Of a DNA stretch of 64,000 nucleotides, positions 22,802-30,493 are shown piece by piece. Each line of letters begins with the position of its first letter. Positions within the stretch are counted from its first letter, which is position 1. Origin of the DNA: Raineyella antarctica (GTDB lineage: Bacteria > Actinomycetota > Actinomycetes > Propionibacteriales > Propionibacteriaceae); NCBI RefSeq assembly GCF_900092135.1, contig NZ_FMYF01000005.1:248001-312000 (forward strand), read 5' to 3'. The notes below the pieces were generated by a model. It was not told the origin of the DNA. It did no database searches and worked only from the letters and a program-made list of their open reading frames with translations. Position numbers and translations under genes: made by a program.

Positions 22802-24004
22802 CTACGCGGTCTGCCTACCCCTGCATTCAGCCATCCTGGCTGAGACGCGCTTGGCTGCGGCCTGGAGCGCCTCGATCCACAGTCGGACGGTCTGGCCGCT
22901 GGCATCGCGCGGGAGCTGCGACATCCGCAGGATGTGGCACAGGTTCCCGTGTGCGTCCTTGACCGGTACGACGATGGCCCCGACGTCGTAGCGCTGGCCG
23001 GCCTCGATCCCCCGGACGCGGTAGCACACGACCGCCCGCGAGATGCGGTCACGGACGGCCCGCTCCTGCGCGGGGGTGAGGTCGCCGGAGGAGTAGATCC
23101 GGGTGGCCTCGGCCATGTCGAGGTAGGGGTTGATGTCCTCCTCCGGCAGGAAGGAGAGGCTGTAGCCATTGCGTCGTACGAACGCCAGCCGGTCGCGGAA
23201 GCCCTGCAAGGCGCCCTCGTCGGCCCCGATCGCCCGCTCCAGCCAGTGCTCCTCCGCCTCGGGCCCGGACGAGGCGACGAACAGGTCGCCCAGCGGCGGG
23301 ATGAGCGGGATACGTACGCCGATGGCCTCGTTGATGTCGATTCCTGGACCGACAGCGGAGGCCACCGTGGCCAGCTCGTCCTGGTTGACCTCGGCCAGCA
23401 CCGCGGCCTCGCAGCCGAACCGCTGGGCCAGGCCCTCGATCTCGTCCCGGGCCAGCTCGGCCTGGCGGATCGGGCCCGACAGGTCGGCGTCGATCCGGGC
23501 GAGCAGCGACGGCACAGCGAACCGGCCGTATCCACCCTGGAAGAACAGCAGCGGGCTGCTGGGGTTGAGGATGCCCAGGTCGTCGACCGCGCACAGGGCG
23601 ATGTAGTGGTCGCCGGCCTCGATGACGTCGGTGAGGCGGACGTCCAGCCAGGCGAGGGAGCCCTCCAGGATCGGGGCGCCGGAGGGGGACGGCGTCCAGG
23701 CGAGGCCCTCCAGCTTGTTCTCCCAGCGCTTGGCGACCTGGCGACCGACCCGCTCCTGGTCCCCGGTGAGCACGTTGATGCACAGGGTGGGGCACTCGCG
23801 CAGCCGGACGAAGGTCCGGGAGGTGAGCATCGGCAGGAAGGCGACCAGTGGCGGATCCAGCGACACCGAGGTGAAGGTGCCCACAACCATCGCGAGCTCC
23901 TCGCCGTCCGGGTGGATGCCGGTGACGATCGTGACACCCGTCGGATAGTGCCCCAGGACCTCCCGGAAGACTGCCGGGTCGATCACGGGCGTGGTGACTG
24001 TCAT
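22802..24004 (-). CDS. Flavin reductase fused to an IclR-type effector-binding domain
   Basis: 400 residues. Residues about 10-165 form a flavin reductase (HpaC/HsaB-like) domain: FREVLGHYPTGVTIVTG, TSVSLDPPLVAFLP, CINVLTGDQ. Residues about 175-385 resemble the IclR effector domain (IEGLAQRFGCEAAVLAEV, GVRIPLIPPLGDLFVA, GAIVVPVKDAHG) but no helix-turn-helix is present. The reductase supplies reduced FMN/FAD to a two-component monooxygenase, probably the one at 29.0 kb. The extra domain could make reductase activity depend on the aromatic substrate, as the MarR-like domain does in the C1 reductase of Acinetobacter HPA hydroxylase. GAGGAG precedes ATG. Confidence 0.85.
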   Translation of the reverse strand: MTVTTPVIDPAVFREVLGHYPTGVTIVTGIHPDGEELAMVVGTFTSVSLDPPLVAFLPMLTSRTFVRLRECPTLCINVLTGDQERVGRQVAKRWENKLEGLAWTPSPSGAPILEGSLAWLDVRLTDVIEAGDHYIALCAVDDLGILNPSSPLLFFQGGYGRFAVPSLLARIDADLSGPIRQAELARDEIEGLAQRFGCEAAVLAEVNQDELATVASAVGPGIDINEAIGVRIPLIPPLGDLFVASSGPEAEEHWLERAIGADEGALQGFRDRLAFVRRNGYSLSFLPEEDINPYLDMAEATRIYSSGDLTPAQERAVRDRISRAVVCYRVRGIEAGQRYDVGAIVVPVKDAHGNLCHILRMSQLPRDASGQTVRLWIEALQAAAKRVSARMAECRGRQTA

Positions 24005-24135
24005 GGGGGCTCCTCGGTGTCGCATCCGTCGTGGATGCCCTGAGCATGGCCCCGGCCCCCCGTACCTCCTCAACAGAAGTGTGCCGGGTACCTGAACGCC
24101 GCCTGACCGGGTGTGCGATGTGACTTGCGCCACCC

Positions 24136-24174
24136 CTGTAGCAGGCACTACAGTTTCTGTAACATCCACTACAG
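24136..24174. promoter_or_regulatory. Two IclR-type operators between the flavin reductase and iclR genes
   Basis: CTGTAG-CAGGCA-CTACAG (24136-24153) and CTGTAA-CATCCA-CTACAG (24157-24174) are 18-bp dyads of the same design, 21 bp apart and therefore on the same DNA face. They lie in the divergent promoter region and probably bind the adjacent IclR protein. Confidence 0.68.
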
Positions 24175-24213
24175 GATGCGCAACCGCGCCAACGACGGAC
24201 GGAGCCCCATCCC

Positions 24214-25038
24214 ATGACCGCCAGCACCCTCGACCGCCCCCGGATCGCCCCCACCACCAGCGCCGCGCCCCTCCGGGGCAGCAGCGCCGGCCAGGACAAC
24301 AACCTGGCGTCGGTGAGCAAGGCCCTGATGCTGTTGGAGTCGCTGAACGCCACCGACGAGCCGGCCGGCGTCAGCGCCCTGGCCCGCAGCACCGGGATGC
24401 CCAAGTCCACCGCGTTCCGGCTGCTCGCCTACCTCGAGGAGAGCGGTTTCGTCGAGCGCGCGGGGAAGGCCTACCGGCTGGGTCGCCGGCTGTTCGAGCT
24501 GGGCAACAACGTCGACTACTGCCGCCCCGACGGGGTGCGCAACATGGCGCTGCCCTACATGACCGACCTGCACTCCCGGACCGGCATGACCGTCCACCTT
24601 GGCGTCCTGGAGGGCCGGGACGTGGTCTACCTGGAGAAGATCCACGGCCTGCGCACGACCCCTGTCGACACCGCGGTGGGGGGACGGGCCGCGGCGAGCT
24701 GCAGCGCGCTCGGCAAGGCCCTGCTGGCCTACTGCGACGGCCCCACCCTGCGCCAGGTCGTGGAGGCCGGCCTGGCCTCCCGGACCCAGTACTCGGTGCG
24801 CCATCCGGGCCTGCTGCTGCAGCAGCTGCAGGAGACCCGCCGCACCGCGATCGCCCACGACCGGGAGGAGAGCCAGCTCGGCATCAGCTGCGTGGCCTCC
24901 CCGATCCTGGTCGGCGGCCGGGCCGTGGCCGCCCTCTCGGTGAGCGGCCCCACCCGGCCCGTCCCGGCCGAGACCCATGCCGCCCTGGTCCGCCAGAGCG
25001 CCGCCGAGATCTCCCGCCGGCTCAGCGAAGCCGCCTGA
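24214..25038 (+). CDS. IclR family transcriptional regulator
   Basis: 274 residues: a winged helix (about 32-95: LASVSKALMLLESLN, ALARSTGMPKSTAFRLLAYLEESGFV) and an IclR effector domain (about 105-270) with GLRTTPVDTAVGGRAAASCSALGKALLA and CVASPILVGGRAVAALSVSG. IclR proteins commonly control aromatic catabolism, acting as repressor or activator with the aromatic ligand. It diverges from the flavin reductase gene across two matching dyads. A 40-residue low-complexity N-terminal extension precedes the DNA-binding domain. Confidence 0.92.
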   Translation: MTASTLDRPRIAPTTSAAPLRGSSAGQDNNLASVSKALMLLESLNATDEPAGVSALARSTGMPKSTAFRLLAYLEESGFVERAGKAYRLGRRLFELGNNVDYCRPDGVRNMALPYMTDLHSRTGMTVHLGVLEGRDVVYLEKIHGLRTTPVDTAVGGRAAASCSALGKALLAYCDGPTLRQVVEAGLASRTQYSVRHPGLLLQQLQETRRTAIAHDREESQLGISCVASPILVGGRAVAALSVSGPTRPVPAETHAALVRQSAAEISRRLSEAA

Positions 25039-25210
25039 GCCTCGCTACCGGTCCGGCACCGCCGATCCTGGAGTACCGTCCCGTCACCCACCAGGTGGCG
25101 GGACGGTTCACATGTGCGGTCCTGACCGCGGACGGCGAGCGGCACAACGAGGCGACGACGCGGCCGGAGCGAGTACCGGAACGAATACCAAAGCGGGTAC
25201 CGGAACGAAC

Positions 25211-25246
25211 GAGGAGGGGACGCGACACCTGTCGCGTCCCCTCCTC
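25211..25246. terminator. Strong bidirectional terminator between iclR and the dioxygenase gene
   Basis: A 17-bp perfect stem (25211-25227 with 25230-25246) with a minimal CC loop lies between convergent genes. Just before it the 13-mer GTACCGGAACGAA appears once exactly and once in near copies, an imperfect repeat of unknown role. Confidence 0.85.
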
Positions 25247-25258
25247 GTCGCGGGCTGC

Positions 25259-26158
25259 TCAACCGTAGTTCTTGGGATCGTCCTTGGCCAGGGTGAGGTG
25301 GGGGCTGTGGCCCCAGTACTCGGTCTTGGTGTACCAGGTGGGCGTCCAGGTCTCGTCGTCGACCAGCAGGCCGCCGGTACCGAACTCCACGCCGAACCCG
25401 GATGGGGAGTCCATGTAGAACGAGATCATCTTGTCGTTGGTGTGGCGCCCCAGGCCGTTGATCATCCGGGCCGCGCCGTTGAGGACCTTGTCGTGCGCGC
25501 GACCGACGTGGTCGATGTCCTCGACCTCGAACATCAGGTGGCCGATGGCGGTGGGCAGGCCGGGCACGCCGCCGCCGAAGGCGAAGGAGTGGTGGCGCGG
25601 GTTGCAGTGGGTGAAGGTCAGCTTCAGTCCCTTGAAGCTGATCCAGTCGCTCAGCCGGAAGCCGAGCACGTCGAAGTAGAGCTTCTCGTACGCCGCGACG
25701 TCCTTGACCAGCTGGAACACGTGGCCCGCCCCGCCGGTCCCGGTCACGAAACGGTGGCCCAGCGGTGAGGCGAAGTTCTCCAGGGAGTCGTACAGCGCGT
25801 AGTGCAGTTCACACTGGACGGTGCCGTCGGGATCGGTGAAGCGGTACATGTCCACCACGCACCGGTCCTCGACCTCCTCCGACGCGGGGCGCTGCACGTC
25901 ATAGCCCGCCTCGCGCACGGCGTTCGCCAGCTCCTCCAGCTCCTGCGGGCCCTTCACCTCCCAGCCGATGTGGGTGATGCGGTCCTCCTCGGCCTTGTTG
26001 ATCTCGAGGCGGTAGAGCTTGTGGTCCATCCGGAACCGGATCCGCTCGTCCGTACGCTCCCCCACCTGCAGGCCGATGACGTTGGTGCCGTAGTCGTACC
26101 ACGCGTCGAGGTCGGTGGCGTTCACGATGGCGTAGGCCAGGCTCTTCACTTCGGCCAT
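25259..26158 (-). CDS. Type I extradiol ring-cleavage dioxygenase (HsaC/BphC-like)
   Basis: Fe(II) enzyme opening a catechol ring next to the hydroxyls. 299 residues, two vicinal-oxygen-chelate modules. The iron ligands His146 (GGAGHVFQLV), His207 (AIGHLMFEV) and Glu258 (GVEFGTGG) are intact, with the acid/base His190 in NPRHHSFAFGG and Asp250 in YMDSPSGF. AAAGGAAG precedes ATG. It diverges from the ring-fission-product hydrolase gene, and together with the reductase and monooxygenase nearby it completes an HsaABCD-like set. The exact catechol (steroid-derived or other) cannot be read from sequence. Confidence 0.92.
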   Translation of the reverse strand: MAEVKSLAYAIVNATDLDAWYDYGTNVIGLQVGERTDERIRFRMDHKLYRLEINKAEEDRITHIGWEVKGPQELEELANAVREAGYDVQRPASEEVEDRCVVDMYRFTDPDGTVQCELHYALYDSLENFASPLGHRFVTGTGGAGHVFQLVKDVAAYEKLYFDVLGFRLSDWISFKGLKLTFTHCNPRHHSFAFGGGVPGLPTAIGHLMFEVEDIDHVGRAHDKVLNGAARMINGLGRHTNDKMISFYMDSPSGFGVEFGTGGLLVDDETWTPTWYTKTEYWGHSPHLTLAKDDPKNYG

Positions 26159-26478
26159 GGGTGCTTCCTTTCGTCGTCCGCCACTTGGGCGGTTCGCCGG
26201 TGCCCGTGGTGGTGCAGCCGGTGGCGACGCCCTCGCGTCGCCGGGTTCGTGACCCAACCTTCCGGTACCGCCGGGCTCGGGGGACACCAACTCGTTCCGG
26301 GGGCCGGAACCGCCGTCACATCGGTCGAATCCAGCGGCGACAAGGCCGGACGGAGTGGTCGCCGGGCGTTCCGGTATCCGGACCCGAACGATGGCCGGGC
26401 GGGCGGCGAGCCCCCAGTCTGGGACCAGTGAGGACCCCGGACGAACGGGGCGCAGCGACGCGACACCCAGGAGGACAC
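26159..26478. promoter_or_regulatory. Divergent control region of the dioxygenase and hydrolase genes
   Basis: 320 bp without a gene. It holds a perfect 17-bp dyad GTTCCGG-GGG-CCGGAAC at 26294-26310, a related imperfect dyad GTTCCGG-TA-TCCGGAC at 26368-26383, and a small palindrome CCCAG-T-CTGGG at 26413-26423. The first dyad shares its 7-3-7 layout and half-site with 30327-30343 in the monooxygenase/importer gap. The DNA between them holds no other recognised element. Confidence 0.6.
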
Positions 26479-27369
26479 ATGGACGTCACCTACGAAGAGA
26501 CCTTCAAGAAGGTCGTACTGCCCGACGGGACCACCGTCGCCTACAACGAGGCGGGCGAGGGCGACCAGGCCCTGATCCTGATCCACGGCAGCGGCCCGGG
26601 CGCCACCGGCTGGAGCAACTTCAACCCGAACATCGGCACCCTGGCCGACGACTTCCACGTGTACGCCGTGGACATGCCCGGTTGGGGCGAGTCCAGCCCG
26701 CGTCCGGCGGCGGAGTACCGGCACCCCGAGGTGCTCGTCCAGTTCATGGACGCCGTCGGCATCGACCGTGCGGCCCTGGTCGGCAACTCGATGGGCGGCA
26801 TGATCGCCCTCGCGGTGGCCGCCCGCCACCCGGAGCGCGTCTCCCACCTGATCACCATGGGTCCGGGCTCCGGCGGCGTCACCATCAACGACGCCGGCGG
26901 CGGCCTGTCCGAGGGCCTGAAGATCCTCTACAAGGGCTACGCCGACCCGTCGCCGGAGAACTTCGAGGCGACCGTCGAGATCATGACGTACGACACCCCC
27001 AAGGAGGTCGCCGCCCCGCTCGCGGTGCAGCGCTCCCAGAACGCCCGGAAGCACCAGGAGCACCTGGACAACTGGCTGCAGGGCTCCGTGGACGGACCGC
27101 CGCTGCGCTACGCCGCCTCGGAGCGGGAGATCATGTCGATCACCGCCCCGGCGCTGCTGATCCACGGCCGCGACGACCGCGTGGTGCCGTTCGAGCACAC
27201 GCTGCGCCTGGTCCGGATGATCGGCAACTCGCGGGCCTACCTGATCAACCGTTGCGGCCACTGGGCCCAACTGGAGCACGCCACCGAGTTCAACCGCCTG
27301 GTGCGCGACTTCGTCCTGAGCACCACCGCGGCCGAGGAGGAGCCCGAGCTCGCCGGGGTCGGTGGCTGA
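26479..27369 (+). CDS. Alpha/beta hydrolase, meta-cleavage product hydrolase (HsaD/BphD-like)
   Basis: Cleaves the C-C bond of the ring-fission product. 296 residues; the fold signature IHGSGPGATGWSNF (oxyanion hole) is typical of MCP hydrolases. Catalytic triad Ser104 (GNSMGG), Asp232 (HGRDDRVVP) and His261 (CGHWAQLE) is complete. CAGGAGGA precedes ATG. It diverges from the extradiol dioxygenase gene, whose product would be its substrate. Products would be a carboxylic acid and a 2-hydroxydienoate; the downstream hydratase, aldolase and aldehyde dehydrogenase are not in the window. Confidence 0.92.
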   Translation: MDVTYEETFKKVVLPDGTTVAYNEAGEGDQALILIHGSGPGATGWSNFNPNIGTLADDFHVYAVDMPGWGESSPRPAAEYRHPEVLVQFMDAVGIDRAALVGNSMGGMIALAVAARHPERVSHLITMGPGSGGVTINDAGGGLSEGLKILYKGYADPSPENFEATVEIMTYDTPKEVAAPLAVQRSQNARKHQEHLDNWLQGSVDGPPLRYAASEREIMSITAPALLIHGRDDRVVPFEHTLRLVRMIGNSRAYLINRCGHWAQLEHATEFNRLVRDFVLSTTAAEEEPELAGVGG

Positions 27370-27388
27370 GCCGAAAGCCGCCTGAACG

Positions 27389-27442
27389 CGTGGAAAGGCC
27401 GAGGGGCCGTCCGTTTCCGGACGGCCCCTCGGCCTTTCCACG
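27389..27442. terminator. Exceptionally long terminator hairpin
   Basis: A 25-bp perfect stem (27389-27413 with 27418-27442) closed by TTTC, between the convergent hydrolase and TetR genes. AAAGG/CCTTT at the base gives partial T-richness on both sides. Confidence 0.88.
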
Positions 27443-27448
27443 ACCTGG

Positions 27449-28846
27449 TCAGGAAGCGGAGCGATCGGCGACGGTGAGGTCGGCATCCGTACGTGCGGCA
27501 TCCGTTCGTACGGCATCCGTACGTGCGGCATCCGCACGGCCGGATAGCTCCGCCATGACGGACTCGAGCGCCTCCGCTATCACGTCGGAGGCGTCGGTCA
27601 TGTCCCACAGGGGCGACACGGTCTCGACCATGAAGAGTCCGTCACTCAGCGTCATCATCGCCCAGGAGAGCATCCCCGGGAGCGAACCGGTCGCCACGTC
27701 CACCGCACTGCCCTGGGGGGTCTCCACCCCCAGCCACTCGGCGAGCGCGGCGGCGTTCCTCAGGGAGACGTCGTAGCGGATCCGGCGGAAGCGCCGGCGG
27801 GCCTCGGACTCGCCTCGCTGGAGCAGGAGCATGAAGCCGATCCGGAAGACTGCGGGCTCCTCCAGCATGCTCCGGAAGCCGGCCCTGAGCGTGCCCGCGA
27901 CCGCCGCGCGATAGTCGGTGCTGACCTGGTCCGGCAACGGCTGCGACAGGAGCGCCCATCGCTCGAAGGCGGTGTCCACCGCCTCGGCGAGCAGGGCCTC
28001 GAGGTCCTTGAAGTGCCAGTAGAGCGAACTGGCCGGCAGGCCTGCTCGCTCACAGATCCGTGCCACGGTGGTCCCCGGGTAGCCGTGGTCGCACAGCACG
28101 TCGATCGCCGCGGCCAGCAGGGCCTCCCGACCGGGTTCCACCGTCCGGGTGAAGGTCCGCTCCCCGGGTGGCGTCACCACCTCGTCGTGGGGCACTGCCC
28201 CGCCGGCGGCGTAGTAATCGGCCACTCCGGCCAGCAGCAGGGCCAGCACCCGGGTGTTCTCCGGTACCAGGTGGACGTCCCGTCCGGTCAGGTAGCGGCC
28301 GTCCAGCACCGCCAAGGTCAGCCGTGCCATCGCCTCGGCGGCCCGAGGATCGCATGGCCCACCCGCCTGCCGCTCCAGGACCAGGGCCCACCAGGCGCCG
28401 AGCCGGCGCTTCGCCTCCTGCCGGATCTCGAGGAAGACCGACCGGGCCGCGGGTGCCGAGGAATCCCGTTGGAGCGAGAGCGCCAGGCCGATCCTGATGT
28501 AGTCGGCCTCGGATCCGTCGCCCTCCAGGTACCCCAGCGCATCGACGAGCTGGTCGACCAGGGGCCGGTCGTCCGGTTCCTCGGGCCACGGCAGGCGATC
28601 ACCGAATCGTTCGTCGTAGGAGTACCTGATCGCGGCGGCCACGATCTCGTCCTTGCTGGAGAAGTGCCAGTAGACCGAGCTGGCCGGCAGGAGCGAGCGC
28701 CGGGCGAGCTCGGCGATGGTGGCTCCCTCGAACCCGCGCTCGTCGACCAGGGTGAGCATGGTCTGCAGGATGCGCGTCCGGCCCTCACGCCCCCGTGCCT
28801 GCGTCCTGCGGGGACGGGCGTCCCGGTTCTCCGGCGCTCGAGCCAC
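27449..28846 (-). CDS. Tandem double TetR/AcrR family regulator
   Basis: About 465 residues made of two complete TetR units. The first helix-turn-helix is at about 22-64 (IAELARRSLLPASSVYWHF) with its ligand domain to about 210. The second is at about 242-282 (VARICERAGLPASSLYWHF) with its own ligand domain to about 430. A dimer-like regulator is thus encoded as one chain. The C-terminal tail is a short repeat (ARTDA units). The start is probably GTG at 28846; an ATG at 28948 is in frame. It lies next to the aromatic genes and downstream of the monooxygenase gene, so it may control them. Confidence 0.85.
   Translation of the reverse strand: MARAPENRDARPRRTQARGREGRTRILQTMLTLVDERGFEGATIAELARRSLLPASSVYWHFSSKDEIVAAAIRYSYDERFGDRLPWPEEPDDRPLVDQLVDALGYLEGDGSEADYIRIGLALSLQRDSSAPAARSVFLEIRQEAKRRLGAWWALVLERQAGGPCDPRAAEAMARLTLAVLDGRYLTGRDVHLVPENTRVLALLLAGVADYYAAGGAVPHDEVVTPPGERTFTRTVEPGREALLAAAIDVLCDHGYPGTTVARICERAGLPASSLYWHFKDLEALLAEAVDTAFERWALLSQPLPDQVSTDYRAAVAGTLRAGFRSMLEEPAVFRIGFMLLLQRGESEARRRFRRIRYDVSLRNAAALAEWLGVETPQGSAVDVATGSLPGMLSWAMMTLSDGLFMVETVSPLWDMTDASDVIAEALESVMAELSGRADAARTDAVRTDAARTDADLTVADRSAS
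27482..27541. repeat. 15-bp imperfect tandem repeat in the double-TetR 3' end
   Basis: About four copies of a unit close to GGCATCCGTACGTGC encode the repeated Ala-Arg-Thr-Asp-Ala tail. Each unit contains GTACG/CGTAC-like short palindromes. The 15-bp period keeps the frame. Confidence 0.7.
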
Positions 28847-28919
28847 GACTCCCCCATCCGCTCCCGTATCCGACCCTGCCAGTATGCCCGAGCCGCCGCG
28901 AGGACGGTGCTCCGCAAGA

Positions 28920-28953
28920 GGGCGGTGGCCTCCCCTGTGGGAAGCCACCGCCC
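28920..28953 (-). terminator. Terminator after the monooxygenase gene
   Basis: GGGCGGTGGC (28920-28929) pairs with 28944-28953, extended inward by TCCC/GGGA. It lies between two same-strand genes and would separate monooxygenase transcription from the double-TetR gene. Confidence 0.65.
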
Positions 28954-29008
28954 GGTCCTCCGCCCTACGCCGGGTCCGGAGCCGACCTCGACGGAGGCAG
29001 CACCGACC

Positions 29009-30208
29009 TCAGGCGAAGACCTTGCCCAGGTCGTAGTCCAGACCCAGGTTGACCTGGGCCCAGAACTGGTAGATCGGGTGCTGGGTGTTGCAGATGTGCG
29101 CCAGGGTGGTCTTGGCGTCCCGCAGGCCCCGGCTGACCGGGCTGGACATCTGCAGCGAGCGGCCGCCGGCGTAGTTGAACACCCGTTCCACGGCGTCCAC
29201 CGAGCGGCGGATGGCACGCACGCCGTTGGCTCGGATCTCCGCCCGGGTCTGCAGGCTCAGGCTGCCGTCGCGGACCGCCTCGTCGTACATCCGGTGGCCG
29301 TCGGCGATGAGCACGGCCCGCCCTGCGCGCACCTCGGCCGCGCACTCCGCGATCATCGCCATCTGGAACGGGTCCTCCAGCGTCCTGGTCCCGCGTGCGT
29401 CGACACGCTTCAGGGCGTTGTCCATCACCGCCGCCATGGCTCCCTCGGCGATGCCCTGGCTCGCACAGTTGATCGCGTACGAGAAGATCGTCGGGAACGG
29501 GATCCGGTACAACGGGGCGTCGTTGCCGACCTTCTCGAAGTTCTGGCCGTGGTCGAAGTCGTACGGGTCGTAGACCCGGTGGGCCGGCACGAAGGCATCG
29601 TCGACGACGAGGTCCTTGGAGCCGGTGCCGCGCAGGCCGATCACGTTCCAGGAGTCCTGGTCGAACCAGTAGTCGTCGCGCGGAAGCACGATGTGGCGCA
29701 TCTGCATCGACCCGTCTGGCCCCTGCAGGAGGGCGCCGGTGATGGCCCATTCGCAGGCCTCGCCGCCCGAGGAGAAGGTGATCCGGCCCTTGATCCGGTA
29801 GCCGCCGTCCACCGGCTCGAGCACGCCGAGGGGGGCGTAGGGGGAGGAGATCCAGGTGTCCGGGTCCAGTCCCCAGATCTCGTCCTGCAGCTCCCGGGTG
29901 AAGCCGGACGCCTCCCACGGGTGCACGCCCACCACGCCGGCGACCCAGCCGGCCGCGGAGTTGTAGCCGGCGATCTTCATCACGGCCTCGGCGAACTCGA
30001 CCGGGTGGGACTCGTAGCCGCCGTACTGCTTGGACTGCAGCATCTTGACCACGCCGGTCTCCCGCAGGGCGGCGACCGTACGGTCGGGCAGACGGCCCAG
30101 CTGGTCCGCCTCGGGCGCGGAACTGATCAGGGTGTCCTTGAGGGCCTCGATCCGATCCAGCACCTGGCTGCCGGTCACGTCTTCGCTGCGCTCGAGTACT
30201 TCGCTCAT
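29009..30208 (-). CDS. Class D flavin-dependent monooxygenase, acyl-CoA dehydrogenase fold (HsaA-like)
   Basis: Two-component aromatic hydroxylase using reduced flavin from a separate reductase. 399 residues. Shared features with HsaA: GRLPDRTVAALRETG near the start, WISSPYAPLGVLEPVDGGY, SSGGEACEWAI, and GLRGTGSKDLVVDDAFVPAHRV (about 195-216). The C-terminal helical domain has RSVDAVERVFNYAGGRSL. GGAGAAGGA precedes ATG. It probably makes the catechol for the dioxygenase at 25.3 kb and takes flavin from the fused reductase at 22.8 kb. The substrate is not known; a steroid-derived phenol is one possibility. Confidence 0.88.
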   Translation of the reverse strand: MSEVLERSEDVTGSQVLDRIEALKDTLISSAPEADQLGRLPDRTVAALRETGVVKMLQSKQYGGYESHPVEFAEAVMKIAGYNSAAGWVAGVVGVHPWEASGFTRELQDEIWGLDPDTWISSPYAPLGVLEPVDGGYRIKGRITFSSGGEACEWAITGALLQGPDGSMQMRHIVLPRDDYWFDQDSWNVIGLRGTGSKDLVVDDAFVPAHRVYDPYDFDHGQNFEKVGNDAPLYRIPFPTIFSYAINCASQGIAEGAMAAVMDNALKRVDARGTRTLEDPFQMAMIAECAAEVRAGRAVLIADGHRMYDEAVRDGSLSLQTRAEIRANGVRAIRRSVDAVERVFNYAGGRSLQMSSPVSRGLRDAKTTLAHICNTQHPIYQFWAQVNLGLDYDLGKVFA

Positions 30209-30493
30209 GTCTGGTCCTTCTCCATCGGAGGAAACGTGGCGGTGATCCCGATCGCCGGGACTCCCCCGACCACCGCGGTCGGTAGGTCGATCCTGCGGCC
30301 ACGCCTCCCCCGGACGAAACGAAAAGGTTCCGGCAACTGGAACGAGCCGGGACAGCTCCCCCGGCCGCGGCCGTATCCCGGCATGTGGAACGAAGTGGTC
30401 GGCAGCCGTGCCAGAGGTCCCCCAGACTCTGGTTCTGCGGCACAACAAAGAGCTGTGACGGTGGTGCCGCCCCCATCTCAAAGGAGAGAAAGC
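30209..30493. promoter_or_regulatory. Divergent control region of the monooxygenase and importer genes
   Basis: 285 bp. GTTCCGG-CAA-CTGGAAC (30327-30343) is a 17-bp dyad with the same 7-3-7 layout as 26294-26310. CCAGA-C-TCTGG (30422-30432) is an 11-bp dyad 62 bp before the importer start, comparable in place to 26413-26423 before the hydrolase gene. Shared control by IclR or the double TetR is likely. Confidence 0.55.
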
